The notes: generated by a model not told the origin, from the sequence alone. A DNA stretch of 9,484 nt from Verrucomicrobiales bacterium (GCA_017991025.1 JAGNMT010000096.1:1-9484); one strand, 5' to 3'. Counted from the stretch's first letter, positions 1 through 7,170 are shown. Numbers and translations are program-made.

Positions 1-1
1 C

Positions 2-1558
2 AATTTCGTTTACACCAGCGCCTACGAAGCCGGACCGAAGGTGCAGGTGGCTCACACCACGGCCGGGCAGACCAGTTATCCCGCCGACGGTGCGGTCGCC
101 CTGCCGATACGGGTTGGCGAGGCTTATGAATTGCGCGTTGCGGTGCGTGCGTCTCTCGTGAACGTCTGGCTTAATGGCAAATTCGTTGTGGCGAAACGGC
201 TGCCGAAACGGGTCGAAGGTGGAAAGATGGCTCTGTCCGGATTTGATGCGACCGTTGCGTTCGATTCCATCGAAGTGCGGCCACTCGCGGCATCGCTTAC
301 ACTAACCGAAGCAAATCCCGCCAATCCAGCTGTTCCCGCAAAGGCCGTCGAGCCAGTCGTTGCCGTGAAAATCGCGGAGGCCGGCCTGGCCGTCGCTGAG
401 GCTGAACTGGTGTGTCTCGAGGCAGTCATCGCGGCGGATACGGCGGCGCTTACGGCGAAGGACGAGATGCTCGCGAAAACGGCGTCACAGCGTGAAGGCG
501 AGGCGATGAAGGCGCGCGCGGAACTTGACCTGATCACCCAGGAGTCAGCCGGAGACGCTGCAAAAATCAAGGCTGCGAAAGAAGCGCTCGCCAAAGCAGA
601 AAAGAGAATCGCGACGCCAGAGGCGAACTATACCCCGCTCTACGGGGCCAAAAAGGCTCTCGAGACGCCAGCTGATAACGAGAGCACCTACCCGGCGACA
701 TATCCCCCGACGAGTACCGGGAGGCGGCTCATGCTCGCGAAGTGGATCACCTCGCGGGAGAACCCGCTCACAGCCCGGGTCGCGGTGAATCATGTCTGGA
801 TGCGGCATTTCGGCGAGCCCATCGTTGAGACGGTCTTTGATTTCGGGCGTCAGGCGAAACGGCCCGAGCAGGCGGAATTGCTCGACTGGCTCGCGGCGGA
901 GTTCATGGAATCCGGCTGGAGCTTCCGGCATTTGCACCGGCTCATGGTTACCTCGGATGCCTATCGCCGCAGTTCATCCAACGCGGGGGCAGATCCAGCG
1001 ACTCTCGCGGCGGATCCGGTTAACCGCTTTTACTGGAGGGCGAATCCCCGCCGGATGGAGTCGCAGGTGCTGCGTGACAGCCTGCTCCAACTCGCCGGCA
1101 CGCTGGATCTCAAATCCGGTGGTCCGTCCGTGAGCCCGAATGGCACTTCGATGCGTCGGGGGCTCTACTACACTCAGTCGCCGGACGTCGAGGACAAGTT
1201 TCTTTCTCTCTTCGATAACGCTGACATTCTTCAGTGCTATCGCCGTGCCGAGAGCATCGTGCCGCAACAGGCGCTGGCACTGGCGAACAGCGCGATCTCG
1301 ATTGAGATGGCGGAAAAAATCGCTGGCCGGCTCCCTGCTGCTCATCCAAGTGAGGGGCGGGCTGTCTTCCTCGCCGCGGCGTTCAGGATATTGTTAGGGC
1401 GGGCACCAGACGACAGCGAAAGAGCAGCCTGCGAAGCTTATTGGACGGAGATGGAGGCGCTCGACGTAGTGAAGAGAGCGAAGGATCCAGAGGCAACGAT
1501 GCGCGCACGATTGGTTCATGCTCTCCTCAACCACAATGATTTCATCACCATCCGTTGA
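2..1558 (+). CDS. PSD1/DUF1553 domain protein, 5'-partial
   Basis: The C-terminal 518 residues of a Planctomycete/Verrucomicrobium PSD1-family protein. The frame is open to the left edge from base 2, so the GTG at 41 is internal and not the start. Seen, with residues numbered from base 2: the end of a beta-sandwich (LamG-like) domain to about residue 96, including [10 protein letters not shown]; an Ala/Glu/Lys-rich predicted coiled coil at about 120-205; then a full DUF1553 domain at about 239-518, with [57 protein letters not shown] and the terminal [12 protein letters not shown]. In this family a cytochrome c (PSCyt1) and DUF1549 domain normally precede this part, so they are expected upstream of the window but cannot be seen. 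The next gene is the usual DUF1501 partner. Biochemical function is unknown; a cell-envelope redox role in polysaccharide use is often proposed. Family identity is secure, function is not. Confidence 0.93.
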   Translation, partial: NFVYTSAYEAGPKVQVAHTTAGQTSYPADGAVALPIRVGEAYELRVAVRASLVNVWLNGKFVVAKRLPKRVEGGKMALSGFDATVAFDSIEVRPLAASLTLTEANPANPAVPAKAVEPVVAVKIAEAGLAVAEAELVCLEAVIAADTAALTAKDEMLAKTASQREGEAMKARAELDLITQESAGDAAKIKAAKEALAKAEKRIATPEANYTPLYGAKKALETPADNESTYPATYPPTSTGRRLMLAKWITSRENPLTARVAVNHVWMRHFGEPIVETVFDFGRQAKRPEQAELLDWLAAEFMESGWSFRHLHRLMVTSDAYRRSSSNAGADPATLAADPVNRFYWRANPRRMESQVLRDSLLQLAGTLDLKSGGPSVSPNGTSMRRGLYYTQSPDVEDKFLSLFDNADILQCYRRAESIVPQQALALANSAISIEMAEKIAGRLPAAHPSEGRAVFLAAAFRILLGRAPDDSERAACEAYWTEMEALDVVKRAKDPEATMRARLVHALLNHNDFITIR

Positions 1559-1595
1559 GATCCCGTTAACGAAGCGATTTTCACCTGCCCCGATC

Positions 1596-3050
1596 ATGAT
1601 CGATCCTGACATAGAATCTTTTGTAGCCCGACGCCATTTTCTCCAACGGGCCGGACTCGGGTTTGGCGGATTGGCGTTGAATGCGATGCTCGCCCGCGAC
1701 GGGTACGGTGCTGCGGCGGGTGGCGGGTATTTGCCGCCGAGCGGCCGGCCCGAGTTTGCCCCGAAAGCAAAGAGTGTGATCTGGCTCTTCATGCGGGGCG
1801 GGGTCAGCCACATGGAAAGCTTTGACCCGAAACCGGCGCTGAATCAGTACGCCGGTAAAACCATCAAAGAAACGCCATTTGCGAGCGTGCTCGATCCGGA
1901 GAGGCGGAAGCATGTTCGTGTTGTCGTGGTGAATGATGCCAATGGCCAGCAGCGCAACACGATATACCCGCTTCAGGTAGGTTCAAAAAGATACGGTCAG
2001 TCGGGGATCGAGGTGAGCGACTGGTTCCCCCATATCGGCTCTTGCATCGATGACATCGCGGTGATCCGTTCGATGTGGACGACAGACGACAATCATGGGG
2101 CCCAGGTTCAGTTCCATTCCGGTCGCCATATGCTCGATCCGCGTGTTCCCACGATCGGTGCGTGGGTGAACTACGGACTTGGCACTCTGAATGAAAATCT
2201 TCCTCAGTTTATCAACATGGGACCACGCTTTTTTGATGTGCGTGATGGCCATTACCTCGGTCCTGCCTACGACGCAGTGAAATTGAAAGTGGATTTAAAG
2301 AACCCGCTCGATTACGCGAGGCCCGAGAGGGATTTTGACTTGGAAGAACAGCGCCTCGGCTTCGGTCTGGTCAATCGCCTGAATCGTTTGAACGTGTCGC
2401 GCTACCCGGGTGATCCGGTCCTTGAGGCAAGGATCAAGTCCTACGAGTTGGCCTACCGGATGCAGACAGCAGTGCCGGACATCATCGACTTTTCGAAGGA
2501 GACGGAGGCAACCCGAACGCTCTACGGACTCGACCAAACCGAGACGCGCCCCTTCGGCGAGCAGTTACTTGCGGCGCGGCGATTTGTCGAGCGAGGGGTG
2601 CGTTTCATCCAGATCATGCACGGTGACGGAGCGGCGGGAGCGTGGGATCAACACTCGAAGTTGAAGGCCGAGCATTCCCGGCTCTCGATGCAGGTGGACC
2701 GCCCCATTGCCGGCCTGCTGAAAGATTTGAAGCAGCGCGGGCTTCTCGAAGAGACGCTCGTTGTATTCGGAACCGAGTTCGGGCGCACCCCGGGATCGCA
2801 GGGTGCCGATGGCAGGGATCACCATCCCTATGGATTCAGCGTCTGGATGGCGGGCGGGGGCATCAAAGGCGGAATTGCGCACGGATCGACCGATGAGATT
2901 GGCTACCACGCGGTGGAGAATCCGCATTACGTGACGGATATCCATGCCACCCTGTTGCATCAGATGGGTCTCCATCCCCATCATCTGGAGGTGCCCGGTC
3001 ACAAACGGCTGGAGCGGGACTTCGGACAGGTCATCGAAGAAATCATTTAA
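1596..3050 (+). CDS. DUF1501 family protein with Tat signal
   Basis: A 484-residue DUF1501 protein, related in fold to the alkaline phosphatase/sulfatase superfamily; its reaction is unknown. I chose the ATG at 1596 because it puts a twin-arginine signal at the N-terminus ([22 protein letters not shown] at residues 12-13), the standard layout in this family, at its usual length. In-frame ATGs at 1518 and 1536 would add up to 26 residues and overlap the PSD1 gene; no start has a convincing ribosome binding site. Family motifs seen: [16 protein letters not shown] (65-80), [16 protein letters not shown] (from 165), WDQH (350-353), GTEFGRTPG (from 392), [17 protein letters not shown] (from 406) and [10 protein letters not shown] (450-459). 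It lies 37 bp after the PSD1 gene and 8 bp before the esterase, implying one transcript. The Tat signal implies export of a folded, perhaps metal-loaded, protein. Family assignment is certain; substrate unknown. Confidence 0.95.
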   Translation: MIDPDIESFVARRHFLQRAGLGFGGLALNAMLARDGYGAAAGGGYLPPSGRPEFAPKAKSVIWLFMRGGVSHMESFDPKPALNQYAGKTIKETPFASVLDPERRKHVRVVVVNDANGQQRNTIYPLQVGSKRYGQSGIEVSDWFPHIGSCIDDIAVIRSMWTTDDNHGAQVQFHSGRHMLDPRVPTIGAWVNYGLGTLNENLPQFINMGPRFFDVRDGHYLGPAYDAVKLKVDLKNPLDYARPERDFDLEEQRLGFGLVNRLNRLNVSRYPGDPVLEARIKSYELAYRMQTAVPDIIDFSKETEATRTLYGLDQTETRPFGEQLLAARRFVERGVRFIQIMHGDGAAGAWDQHSKLKAEHSRLSMQVDRPIAGLLKDLKQRGLLEETLVVFGTEFGRTPGSQGADGRDHHPYGFSVWMAGGGIKGGIAHGSTDEIGYHAVENPHYVTDIHATLLHQMGLHPHHLEVPGHKRLERDFGQVIEEII

Positions 3051-3058
3051 CCCATGTC

Positions 3059-4795
3059 ATGAAATTCATCTTCATCTTCACCTCCCTCTTTCTCGCTCCC
3101 GGTCTGCTTTTTGCTGAACTGAGCGTCCCGCATTTCTTCAGCGATCACATGGTCCTCCAGCGTGAAGAGGACGCAGCGATCTGGGGTAAAGCCGACGCGA
3201 ATGCCGAGGTGAGCATTTTTTTTAAAGGCAATACGGCCACGACGAAAGCAGCCGCCGACGGCCATTGGCGCACCGCGATCAAAACCGGCCAGGCGGACGC
3301 TGGCGGCGCGTCTCTGACGATTACGGCAGGGGCGGAAAAGGTTGAAATCAAAGACGTGCTCGTGGGTGAAGTGTGGTTTGCCTCGGGCCAATCGAACATG
3401 GCTTTGACGATGGATCGTTTACCCGAATATGCCCCCCTCGTCGCCGAATCGACCCACCCGGGACTGCGCATGTTTAATGCCCCGCTTGTGACGGCGGTGG
3501 AGGACCAGGAAGACATCGAAGGGATCTGGATCTCCACTACTCCGGAGAACGTGCCGGGCTTCTCTGCGGTGGCGTTTTTCTTTGCCCGAAAGCTGCACCT
3601 CGACCTCGGTATTCCGGTCGGTGTTATCAAGTCCGCGTGGGGTGGCAAGCCGGTGGAAACGTTCACGAGCCGCGAGGCCTTGAACACCCTGTCTGCCACC
3701 AAGGCGCTCGTTGATGCCACTCTTAAGGCCGATGCCGAATATGATCCGGTCAAAGCGCAAGTCGCCTACGAGGCGCAACTTGCAAAATGGCAGGCCACCT
3801 TGAGCGAAGCCAAAACGAAACCCGCCGAAAAACGAGGAAAGCTCCCCAAGAAACCCGCTCCATCGAAGCGTCCGCTCGATACCGAGGGCAAGCCCGGCGT
3901 GTTGTTTGCGTCCATGATCCATCCTTTCTCCGGCTACACGATGCGCGGGGCGATCTGGTATCAGGGAGAAGGCAACGCGAAAGCCGGAGCCGTTCCGTAT
4001 GATCAGACCCTACCCCTCATGATCCGCGACTGGCGCCAGCGATGGGGGAATGATTTTTCCTTCTATTTTGTGCAACTGGCGAATTTTCACGCTCCCTCGA
4101 CCGAACCCGGCACTCCTGATCCCTGGCCCCTGTTGCAGGACCGTATGCGGCTCGTGCTCGGCACCACGCCGAAGACCGGCATGGCAATCATCAACGACGT
4201 CGGCAACGCCACTAACATTCATCCGACAAATAAGAAGGATCCCGGTGAGAGACTCGCCCGCTGGGCGCTCGCCAAGGATTACGGGAAAGAGTTGACCTAT
4301 TCGGGCCCGCTTTTTAAAACAAGTCTGGCCGCGGACGGCGCGATTCGTGTCACCTTTGAGCAAAGCGGCACGGGATTGAAATCGCGAGATGGCGGTGCCT
4401 TGAAGCGGTTTGAGATCGCCGGCGCTGACAAGGTGTGGCACTGGGCGGAGGCAACGATCGAGGGCACTGACAGCGTCATGGTTTCCAGTCCGCAAGTGAA
4501 GGAGCCGTTGGCGGTGCGTTATGCCTGGGCTGCCAACCCGGAAGGGACCAATCTCGTTAACAGTGAAGGTTTGCCGACCTCGGTCTTCCGCACGGACGAC
4601 TGGGACGATGTCGAAGTGACCGTGGACCCCGCTGCCGCCACGGCGGCTGAGGAACGGCGTGCTCTCGGCGCGGAGATTCGTGAACTCAATGCAAAGCGCG
4701 CCACCCTGGATCGCAACAGTCCCGGGTATCTGGAGCTGTCCGCCAGGTCCAAAGCACTGATGGACAAATTCAAAGCGGGTGCGGCGAAGCAATAG
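3059..4795 (+). CDS. Secreted sialate O-acetylesterase-like esterase
   Basis: A 578-residue SGNH-type esterase of the SASA (sialate O-acetylesterase, pfam03629) family, which removes O-acetyl groups from sugars outside the cytoplasm. Residues 1-19 are a clear Sec signal peptide, probably cut after LLFA. Then comes a beta-sandwich segment opening with LSVPHFFSDHMVLQR (21-35), as in this family. Catalytic signatures: GEVWFASGQSNM with the likely nucleophile Ser112, GAIWYQGEGN (297-306), and DVGNATNIHPTNK with the likely catalytic His388; the residue two before it is Asn, where many homologues have Asp. A charged insert (about 220-278, Lys/Pro/Ala-rich) splits the catalytic domain, and about 55 C-terminal residues look helical. 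It begins 8 bp after the DUF1501 stop, so it is probably co-transcribed. Natural substrate is uncertain: the family also covers xylan and other polysaccharide acetylesterases, so sialic acid need not be the target. Confidence 0.93.
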   Translation: MKFIFIFTSLFLAPGLLFAELSVPHFFSDHMVLQREEDAAIWGKADANAEVSIFFKGNTATTKAAADGHWRTAIKTGQADAGGASLTITAGAEKVEIKDVLVGEVWFASGQSNMALTMDRLPEYAPLVAESTHPGLRMFNAPLVTAVEDQEDIEGIWISTTPENVPGFSAVAFFFARKLHLDLGIPVGVIKSAWGGKPVETFTSREALNTLSATKALVDATLKADAEYDPVKAQVAYEAQLAKWQATLSEAKTKPAEKRGKLPKKPAPSKRPLDTEGKPGVLFASMIHPFSGYTMRGAIWYQGEGNAKAGAVPYDQTLPLMIRDWRQRWGNDFSFYFVQLANFHAPSTEPGTPDPWPLLQDRMRLVLGTTPKTGMAIINDVGNATNIHPTNKKDPGERLARWALAKDYGKELTYSGPLFKTSLAADGAIRVTFEQSGTGLKSRDGGALKRFEIAGADKVWHWAEATIEGTDSVMVSSPQVKEPLAVRYAWAANPEGTNLVNSEGLPTSVFRTDDWDDVEVTVDPAAATAAEERRALGAEIRELNAKRATLDRNSPGYLELSARSKALMDKFKAGAAKQ

Positions 4796-4820
4796 GGGCG
4801 GCAGGCACCCTGGCCGTTAA

Positions 4821-4845
4821 GGAATCCCCGGCTTTATTCCGGGGG
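4821..4845 (+). terminator. Possible weak terminator hairpin after the esterase operon
   Basis: CCCCGG at 4826-4831 can pair with CCGGGG at 4839-4844 around a 7-base loop, about 30 bp after the esterase stop. A second pairing of the same bases, GGAAT at 4821-4825 with ATTCC at 4836-4840, is mutually exclusive with it. There is no T-tract, so this may simply be a 3' processing or stability structure, or chance in GC-rich DNA. Confidence 0.3.
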
Positions 4846-4963
4846 AACAGGCGTCGAGTGTGGCGTGCTGTCAATCCGTGGAGGTATCATGAATAGGATG
4901 AAAGTCGCCTCACATGATGATGCGGATGGACGCGGACAAGGTTCTTATCTATGTTCGGCCACC
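4846..4963 (+). promoter_or_regulatory. Leader region of peroxiredoxin gene, no clear promoter
   Basis: The rest of the 168-bp gap between esterase and peroxiredoxin. It holds GGAGG at 4880-4884 followed four bases later by ATG at 4889, in frame with the peroxiredoxin without an intervening stop. It is therefore either the true ribosome binding site of an N-terminally extended protein or a chance purine run in the 5' leader. I see no convincing -35/-10 pair. Placement of a promoter here is inferred only from the gap and the preceding hairpin. Confidence 0.25.
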
Positions 4964-5491
4964 ATGAAAACAAAAACGTTGTTAACTGCAGTAATTGGGC
5001 TCGCACTGGCTTCTCTGCCCGCCTTCGCCGCTGACCTTAAGGTGGGCGATAAAGCGCCCGATTTTGAACTGACCGGGAGTGATGGGAAAAATTACAAGTT
5101 GTCCGATATGAAGGGCAAAGCGGTTGTTATCGCCTGGTTTCCCAAGGCCTTCACTGGTGGATGCACCAAAGAATGCGAGTCATTCCGTGAGAGTGGCCGG
5201 GAAATTCAGAAGTTCAACGCCGCTTATTTTACGGCGAGTTGCGACACCGTCGAGGTCAATACCAAATTCGCCAAATCCTTGAATCTTGATTACCCCATCC
5301 TATGTGATCCTGACAAGAAGGTCGCTGAAGCGTACGGAACGGTCGTCGACGGCAAAGGTCTTTCCAAGCGCTGGACCTTTTATATCGATGCCGAGGGCAT
5401 GATTGCCTTTATTGATAAAGAGGTGAAAACCGGCAGTCACGGTGCCGATGTCGTTGCCCGGCTCGAAGCGCTGAAGGTCGCTAAAAAGTAA
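4964..5491 (+). CDS. Exported AhpC/TSA (PrxQ/BCP-like) peroxiredoxin
   Basis: A 175-residue thiol peroxidase that would reduce hydrogen peroxide or organic hydroperoxides in the periplasm. The ATG at 4964 is preferred because it starts directly with a Sec signal peptide ([22 protein letters not shown], residues 1-22). An in-frame ATG at 4889 behind GGAGG would bury this signal behind 25 hydrophilic residues. Seen: the family opening [15 protein letters not shown] (27-41), then the active site PKAFTGGC with Pro60, Thr64 and peroxidatic Cys67 in the PxxxTxxC pattern, and the conserved Arg in KRWTFYID (Arg136). A second cysteine, Cys71, lies four residues after Cys67; BCP/PrxQ enzymes usually have the resolving cysteine five after. 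Cys93 and Cys114 are further candidates. It stands apart from its neighbours by 168 and 182 bp, with a strong inverted repeat just downstream, so it is probably transcribed alone. Reductant partner not visible. Confidence 0.93.
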   Translation: MKTKTLLTAVIGLALASLPAFAADLKVGDKAPDFELTGSDGKNYKLSDMKGKAVVIAWFPKAFTGGCTKECESFRESGREIQKFNAAYFTASCDTVEVNTKFAKSLNLDYPILCDPDKKVAEAYGTVVDGKGLSKRWTFYIDAEGMIAFIDKEVKTGSHGADVVARLEALKVAKK

Positions 5492-5496
5492 TTCAC

Positions 5497-5539
5497 CGAT
5501 TCAACAGGGTCTGGTGATCGATCAGACTCTGTTGAATCG
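5497..5539 (+). terminator. Strong inverted repeat after peroxiredoxin, probable terminator
   Basis: Seventeen bases at 5497-5513 pair with 5523-5539 with a single G.U wobble, around a 9-base loop, starting 6 bp after the peroxiredoxin stop codon. The loop region contains the perfect palindrome TGATCGATCA (5515-5524). The stem is far longer than chance predicts. There is no T-tract after it, so it is either a non-canonical terminator or a 3'-end stabilising hairpin. It could work on both strands. Confidence 0.65.
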
Positions 5540-5673
5540 CTGCCCTGGATGGCCCGTGGCATTTTCCCCGGGGATCTCGCGGTATAGGAGTTTCGGAGGC
5601 GCGTCGGTATGGGTTGAAAAACGGAATTCCTGTCGTTCAGTGGGCAGGTATCCTCAGACCGGCGCGTGATGTT
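5540..5673 (+). promoter_or_regulatory. Leader region of amidase gene, no clear promoter
   Basis: The region between the inverted repeat and the amidase start. It contains the 10-bp palindrome TCCCCGGGGA (5565-5574). It also has GGAGG at 5595-5599 followed nine bases later by the two-codon frame ATG GGT TGA (5609-5617), which is out of frame with the amidase. A TTG at 5614 is in the amidase frame but is an unlikely start. I see no confident -35/-10 pair. Promoter activity is assumed from position only. Confidence 0.2.
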
Positions 5674-6423
5674 ATGATTTTTTTCCGATTTCCCGCTGTT
5701 TTTTCACTCGCTACGCTCGCCCTGGTCTCGACAGCTTTCTCCGCACCTCCGGTGATTCTGATTGATCCGGGTCACGGTGGTAAGGCCGAAGCAGGTTCTC
5801 TCAAGGAACGAAGTAACAGTTCGCCGAACAATGCTACGAGCCGCGGGGGATTGGATGAAAAGGATCTGACGCTTGAGTTCAGTTTTCTTCTCAAGGAGGC
5901 GATTCTTGCTGAGTCGTCCCGCCGTGGGGGGCAGGTGGGAGTGCTGATGACCCGCGAGACGGATATCAACCTCGACTTCATCAAGCGCGCCGCGATCTGC
6001 AATCGTCCCGATGCCGCCTGCGTCGTGAGCATTCATTTTAATGCCATGGATGGAAAGTCGTTCGGCAGTCTTGCTCTCATCGCGGCGGAGAATCGCAATC
6101 CCGGCTATCAGCTGGATCGTCAGTTTGCGGAAGGTCTCGCGGCGGCCTGTGCAGCGGGAGTGAAGCCTTTCCTCCCCGAATCGAAAAATCGCGGGGTGAT
6201 CACCGATGGTCATCTCCACGGCGGGCTGGGTTCCAATTTTTACTTCCAACTCGTCAGACAGCCACACCTCAAGGGGGTGCCGCGCTGTTTCCTCGAAGTA
6301 GAGTTTATCGACAATCCGGTCGTGGAGAAAGCGCTCTTGACCGGGGATCGCGCTGCTAAATTCCGCGAAATCGTGAAACCGATCGCTGCTTATTTGCTCG
6401 ATTATATCGCAAAAAAGGGGTGA
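5674..6423 (+). CDS. Exported N-acetylmuramoyl-L-alanine amidase (Amidase_3)
   Basis: A 249-residue zinc amidase that cuts the bond between N-acetylmuramic acid and L-alanine in peptidoglycan, used in cell separation, turnover or recycling. The ATG at 5674 is chosen because it begins a signal peptide (hydrophobic to about residue 23, AFSA then PPVILIDPGHGG). The Amidase_3 signatures are complete: DPGHGG with zinc ligand His34, LDEKDLTLEF with probable zinc ligand Glu62, SIHFNA with zinc ligand His121, and CFLEVEFIDNP with the catalytic Glu208. Between His34 and Glu62 there is a Ser/Asn-rich stretch of roughly a dozen extra residues compared with typical CwlV/AmiC-like enzymes. There is no AMIN, SPOR or LysM domain, so it is a bare catalytic domain whose targeting must come from elsewhere. 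It converges with the aldolase gene, 4 bp between stops. Confidence 0.93.
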   Translation: MIFFRFPAVFSLATLALVSTAFSAPPVILIDPGHGGKAEAGSLKERSNSSPNNATSRGGLDEKDLTLEFSFLLKEAILAESSRRGGQVGVLMTRETDINLDFIKRAAICNRPDAACVVSIHFNAMDGKSFGSLALIAAENRNPGYQLDRQFAEGLAAACAAGVKPFLPESKNRGVITDGHLHGGLGSNFYFQLVRQPHLKGVPRCFLEVEFIDNPVVEKALLTGDRAAKFREIVKPIAAYLLDYIAKKG

Positions 6424-6427
6424 TCTC

Positions 6428-7075
6428 TCACAGCGCCGAGATCGCTTCGCGGGCGTTGTTTTCGATTTTTTTCCAGTCCTGCTGCTGAATGAGGTCTCTC
6501 GGGGCGAGCCAACTGCCTCCGACGGCAGCGATGAGGTCGCTGTTGAGATAGGTCATCATGTTAGCGAGACTGACCCCGCCAAGGGGAATAAATTTCGGAC
6601 CGAGATGGGCGTAGGGAGCCGCAATGTTTTTGAGGTGGGCGAGGCCTCCCGAGGATTCGGCAGGGAAAAACTTCAGGAGTCGGCAGCCTTCCTGAATCGC
6701 CATGTCGATGTCGGTCGGGGTCATGATTCCAGGCCCGAAGGGAAGGCCGACTGCTTTCGCCTGACGGATGATGGCCGGATTCACTCCGGGGGAGACTCCG
6801 AAAGAGGCCCCGGCGGCGAGTGCGGCCTCGACCTGATCGGGGAAAAGGATCGTGCCGATGCCAACCATCATTTCAGGGCACGCCTCGCGGATCCTGGCAG
6901 CGGCTTCGAGCGCGGCCGGCGTACGCAGAGTCAGTTCCATCGCGGTCACTCCGCCAGCGAGGAGAGATTCCGCGACGGGGAGTGCGGCGGCAGCGTCGTC
7001 GATCACGAGGACGGCGATGATGCGGGCTTCGGAGATGGCTTTTCCGATGCCGGATTCGGGATTTAAATCACTCAT
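6428..7075 (-). CDS. eda: KDPG/KHG-type 2-keto-3-deoxy sugar acid aldolase
   Basis: A 215-residue cytoplasmic class I aldolase of the KDPG/KHG family, which splits 2-keto-3-deoxy-6-phosphogluconate into pyruvate and glyceraldehyde 3-phosphate (Entner-Doudoroff) or related keto-acids. Seen: MELTLRT with the general-base Glu47 and Arg51, VGIGTIL (71-77), SPGVNP, and CRLLKFFPAE with the Schiff-base Lys135. The phosphate-binding glycines lie in IPLGGVS and VGGSWL. Length is normal and there is no signal peptide. One deviation: Leu165 replaces the Thr of the usual PTGG motif (Thr161 in E. coli Eda); E. coli KDPGal aldolase (DgoA), to my recollection, has Val there, so the true substrate may differ and the symbol names the family only. 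No dehydratase or kinase gene is adjacent. It diverges from the cytochrome dehydrogenase gene and may share its 95-bp control region. There is no clear ribosome binding site; ATG at 7075 fits the family N-terminus. Confidence 0.92.
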   Translation of the reverse strand: MSDLNPESGIGKAISEARIIAVLVIDDAAAALPVAESLLAGGVTAMELTLRTPAALEAAARIREACPEMMVGIGTILFPDQVEAALAAGASFGVSPGVNPAIIRQAKAVGLPFGPGIMTPTDIDMAIQEGCRLLKFFPAESSGGLAHLKNIAAPYAHLGPKFIPLGGVSLANMMTYLNSDLIAAVGGSWLAPRDLIQQQDWKKIENNAREAISAL

Positions 7076-7170
7076 TGTTTGGATTTTGTCTCAAAACTCA
7101 TTAAAAAACAGGGATTTCCAGCCTCTATCGGGAACTTGAAATCGTTACCACGAATGGAATACTCGTTTTC
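7076..7170. promoter_or_regulatory. Divergent intergenic region with candidate promoters
   Basis: An AT-richer 95-bp gap between two divergent starts, so it should hold both promoters. Toward the right gene, TTGAAA (7136-7141) and AATACT (7158-7163) are 16 bp apart, matching 5/6 and 4/6 of the sigma-70 consensus. Transcription would then begin almost at the ATG, which would give a leaderless or nearly leaderless mRNA. Toward the aldolase, TTTAAT on the - strand (7105-7100) is a 5/6 match to -10 but lacks a good -35. These matches are weak; the region is supported mainly by its position. Confidence 0.35.

Noticed and set aside
41..43. GTG at 41 as start of the PSD1 gene
   Set aside because: The frame is open to the left edge and the sequence starts in the middle of a beta-sandwich domain, so the gene is truncated by the window.
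3145..3753. A 202-residue reading frame on the - strand inside the esterase gene
   Set aside because: Antisense to the catalytic Ser region of the esterase, with no motif of its own.
4010..4792. A 260-residue reading frame on the - strand opposite the esterase
   Set aside because: It lies wholly inside the well-supported esterase gene, shows no recognisable motif, and is Arg-rich as expected of an antisense shadow in GC-rich DNA.
5565..5574. TCCCCGGGGA palindrome as an operator
   Set aside because: A 10-bp perfect palindrome of G and C is not surprising at this base composition and has no second copy in the window that I could see.
5614..5616. TTG at 5614 as start of the amidase
   Set aside because: It would add 20 residues ahead of a good signal peptide that begins at the ATG at 5674, and the GGAGG is too far away.
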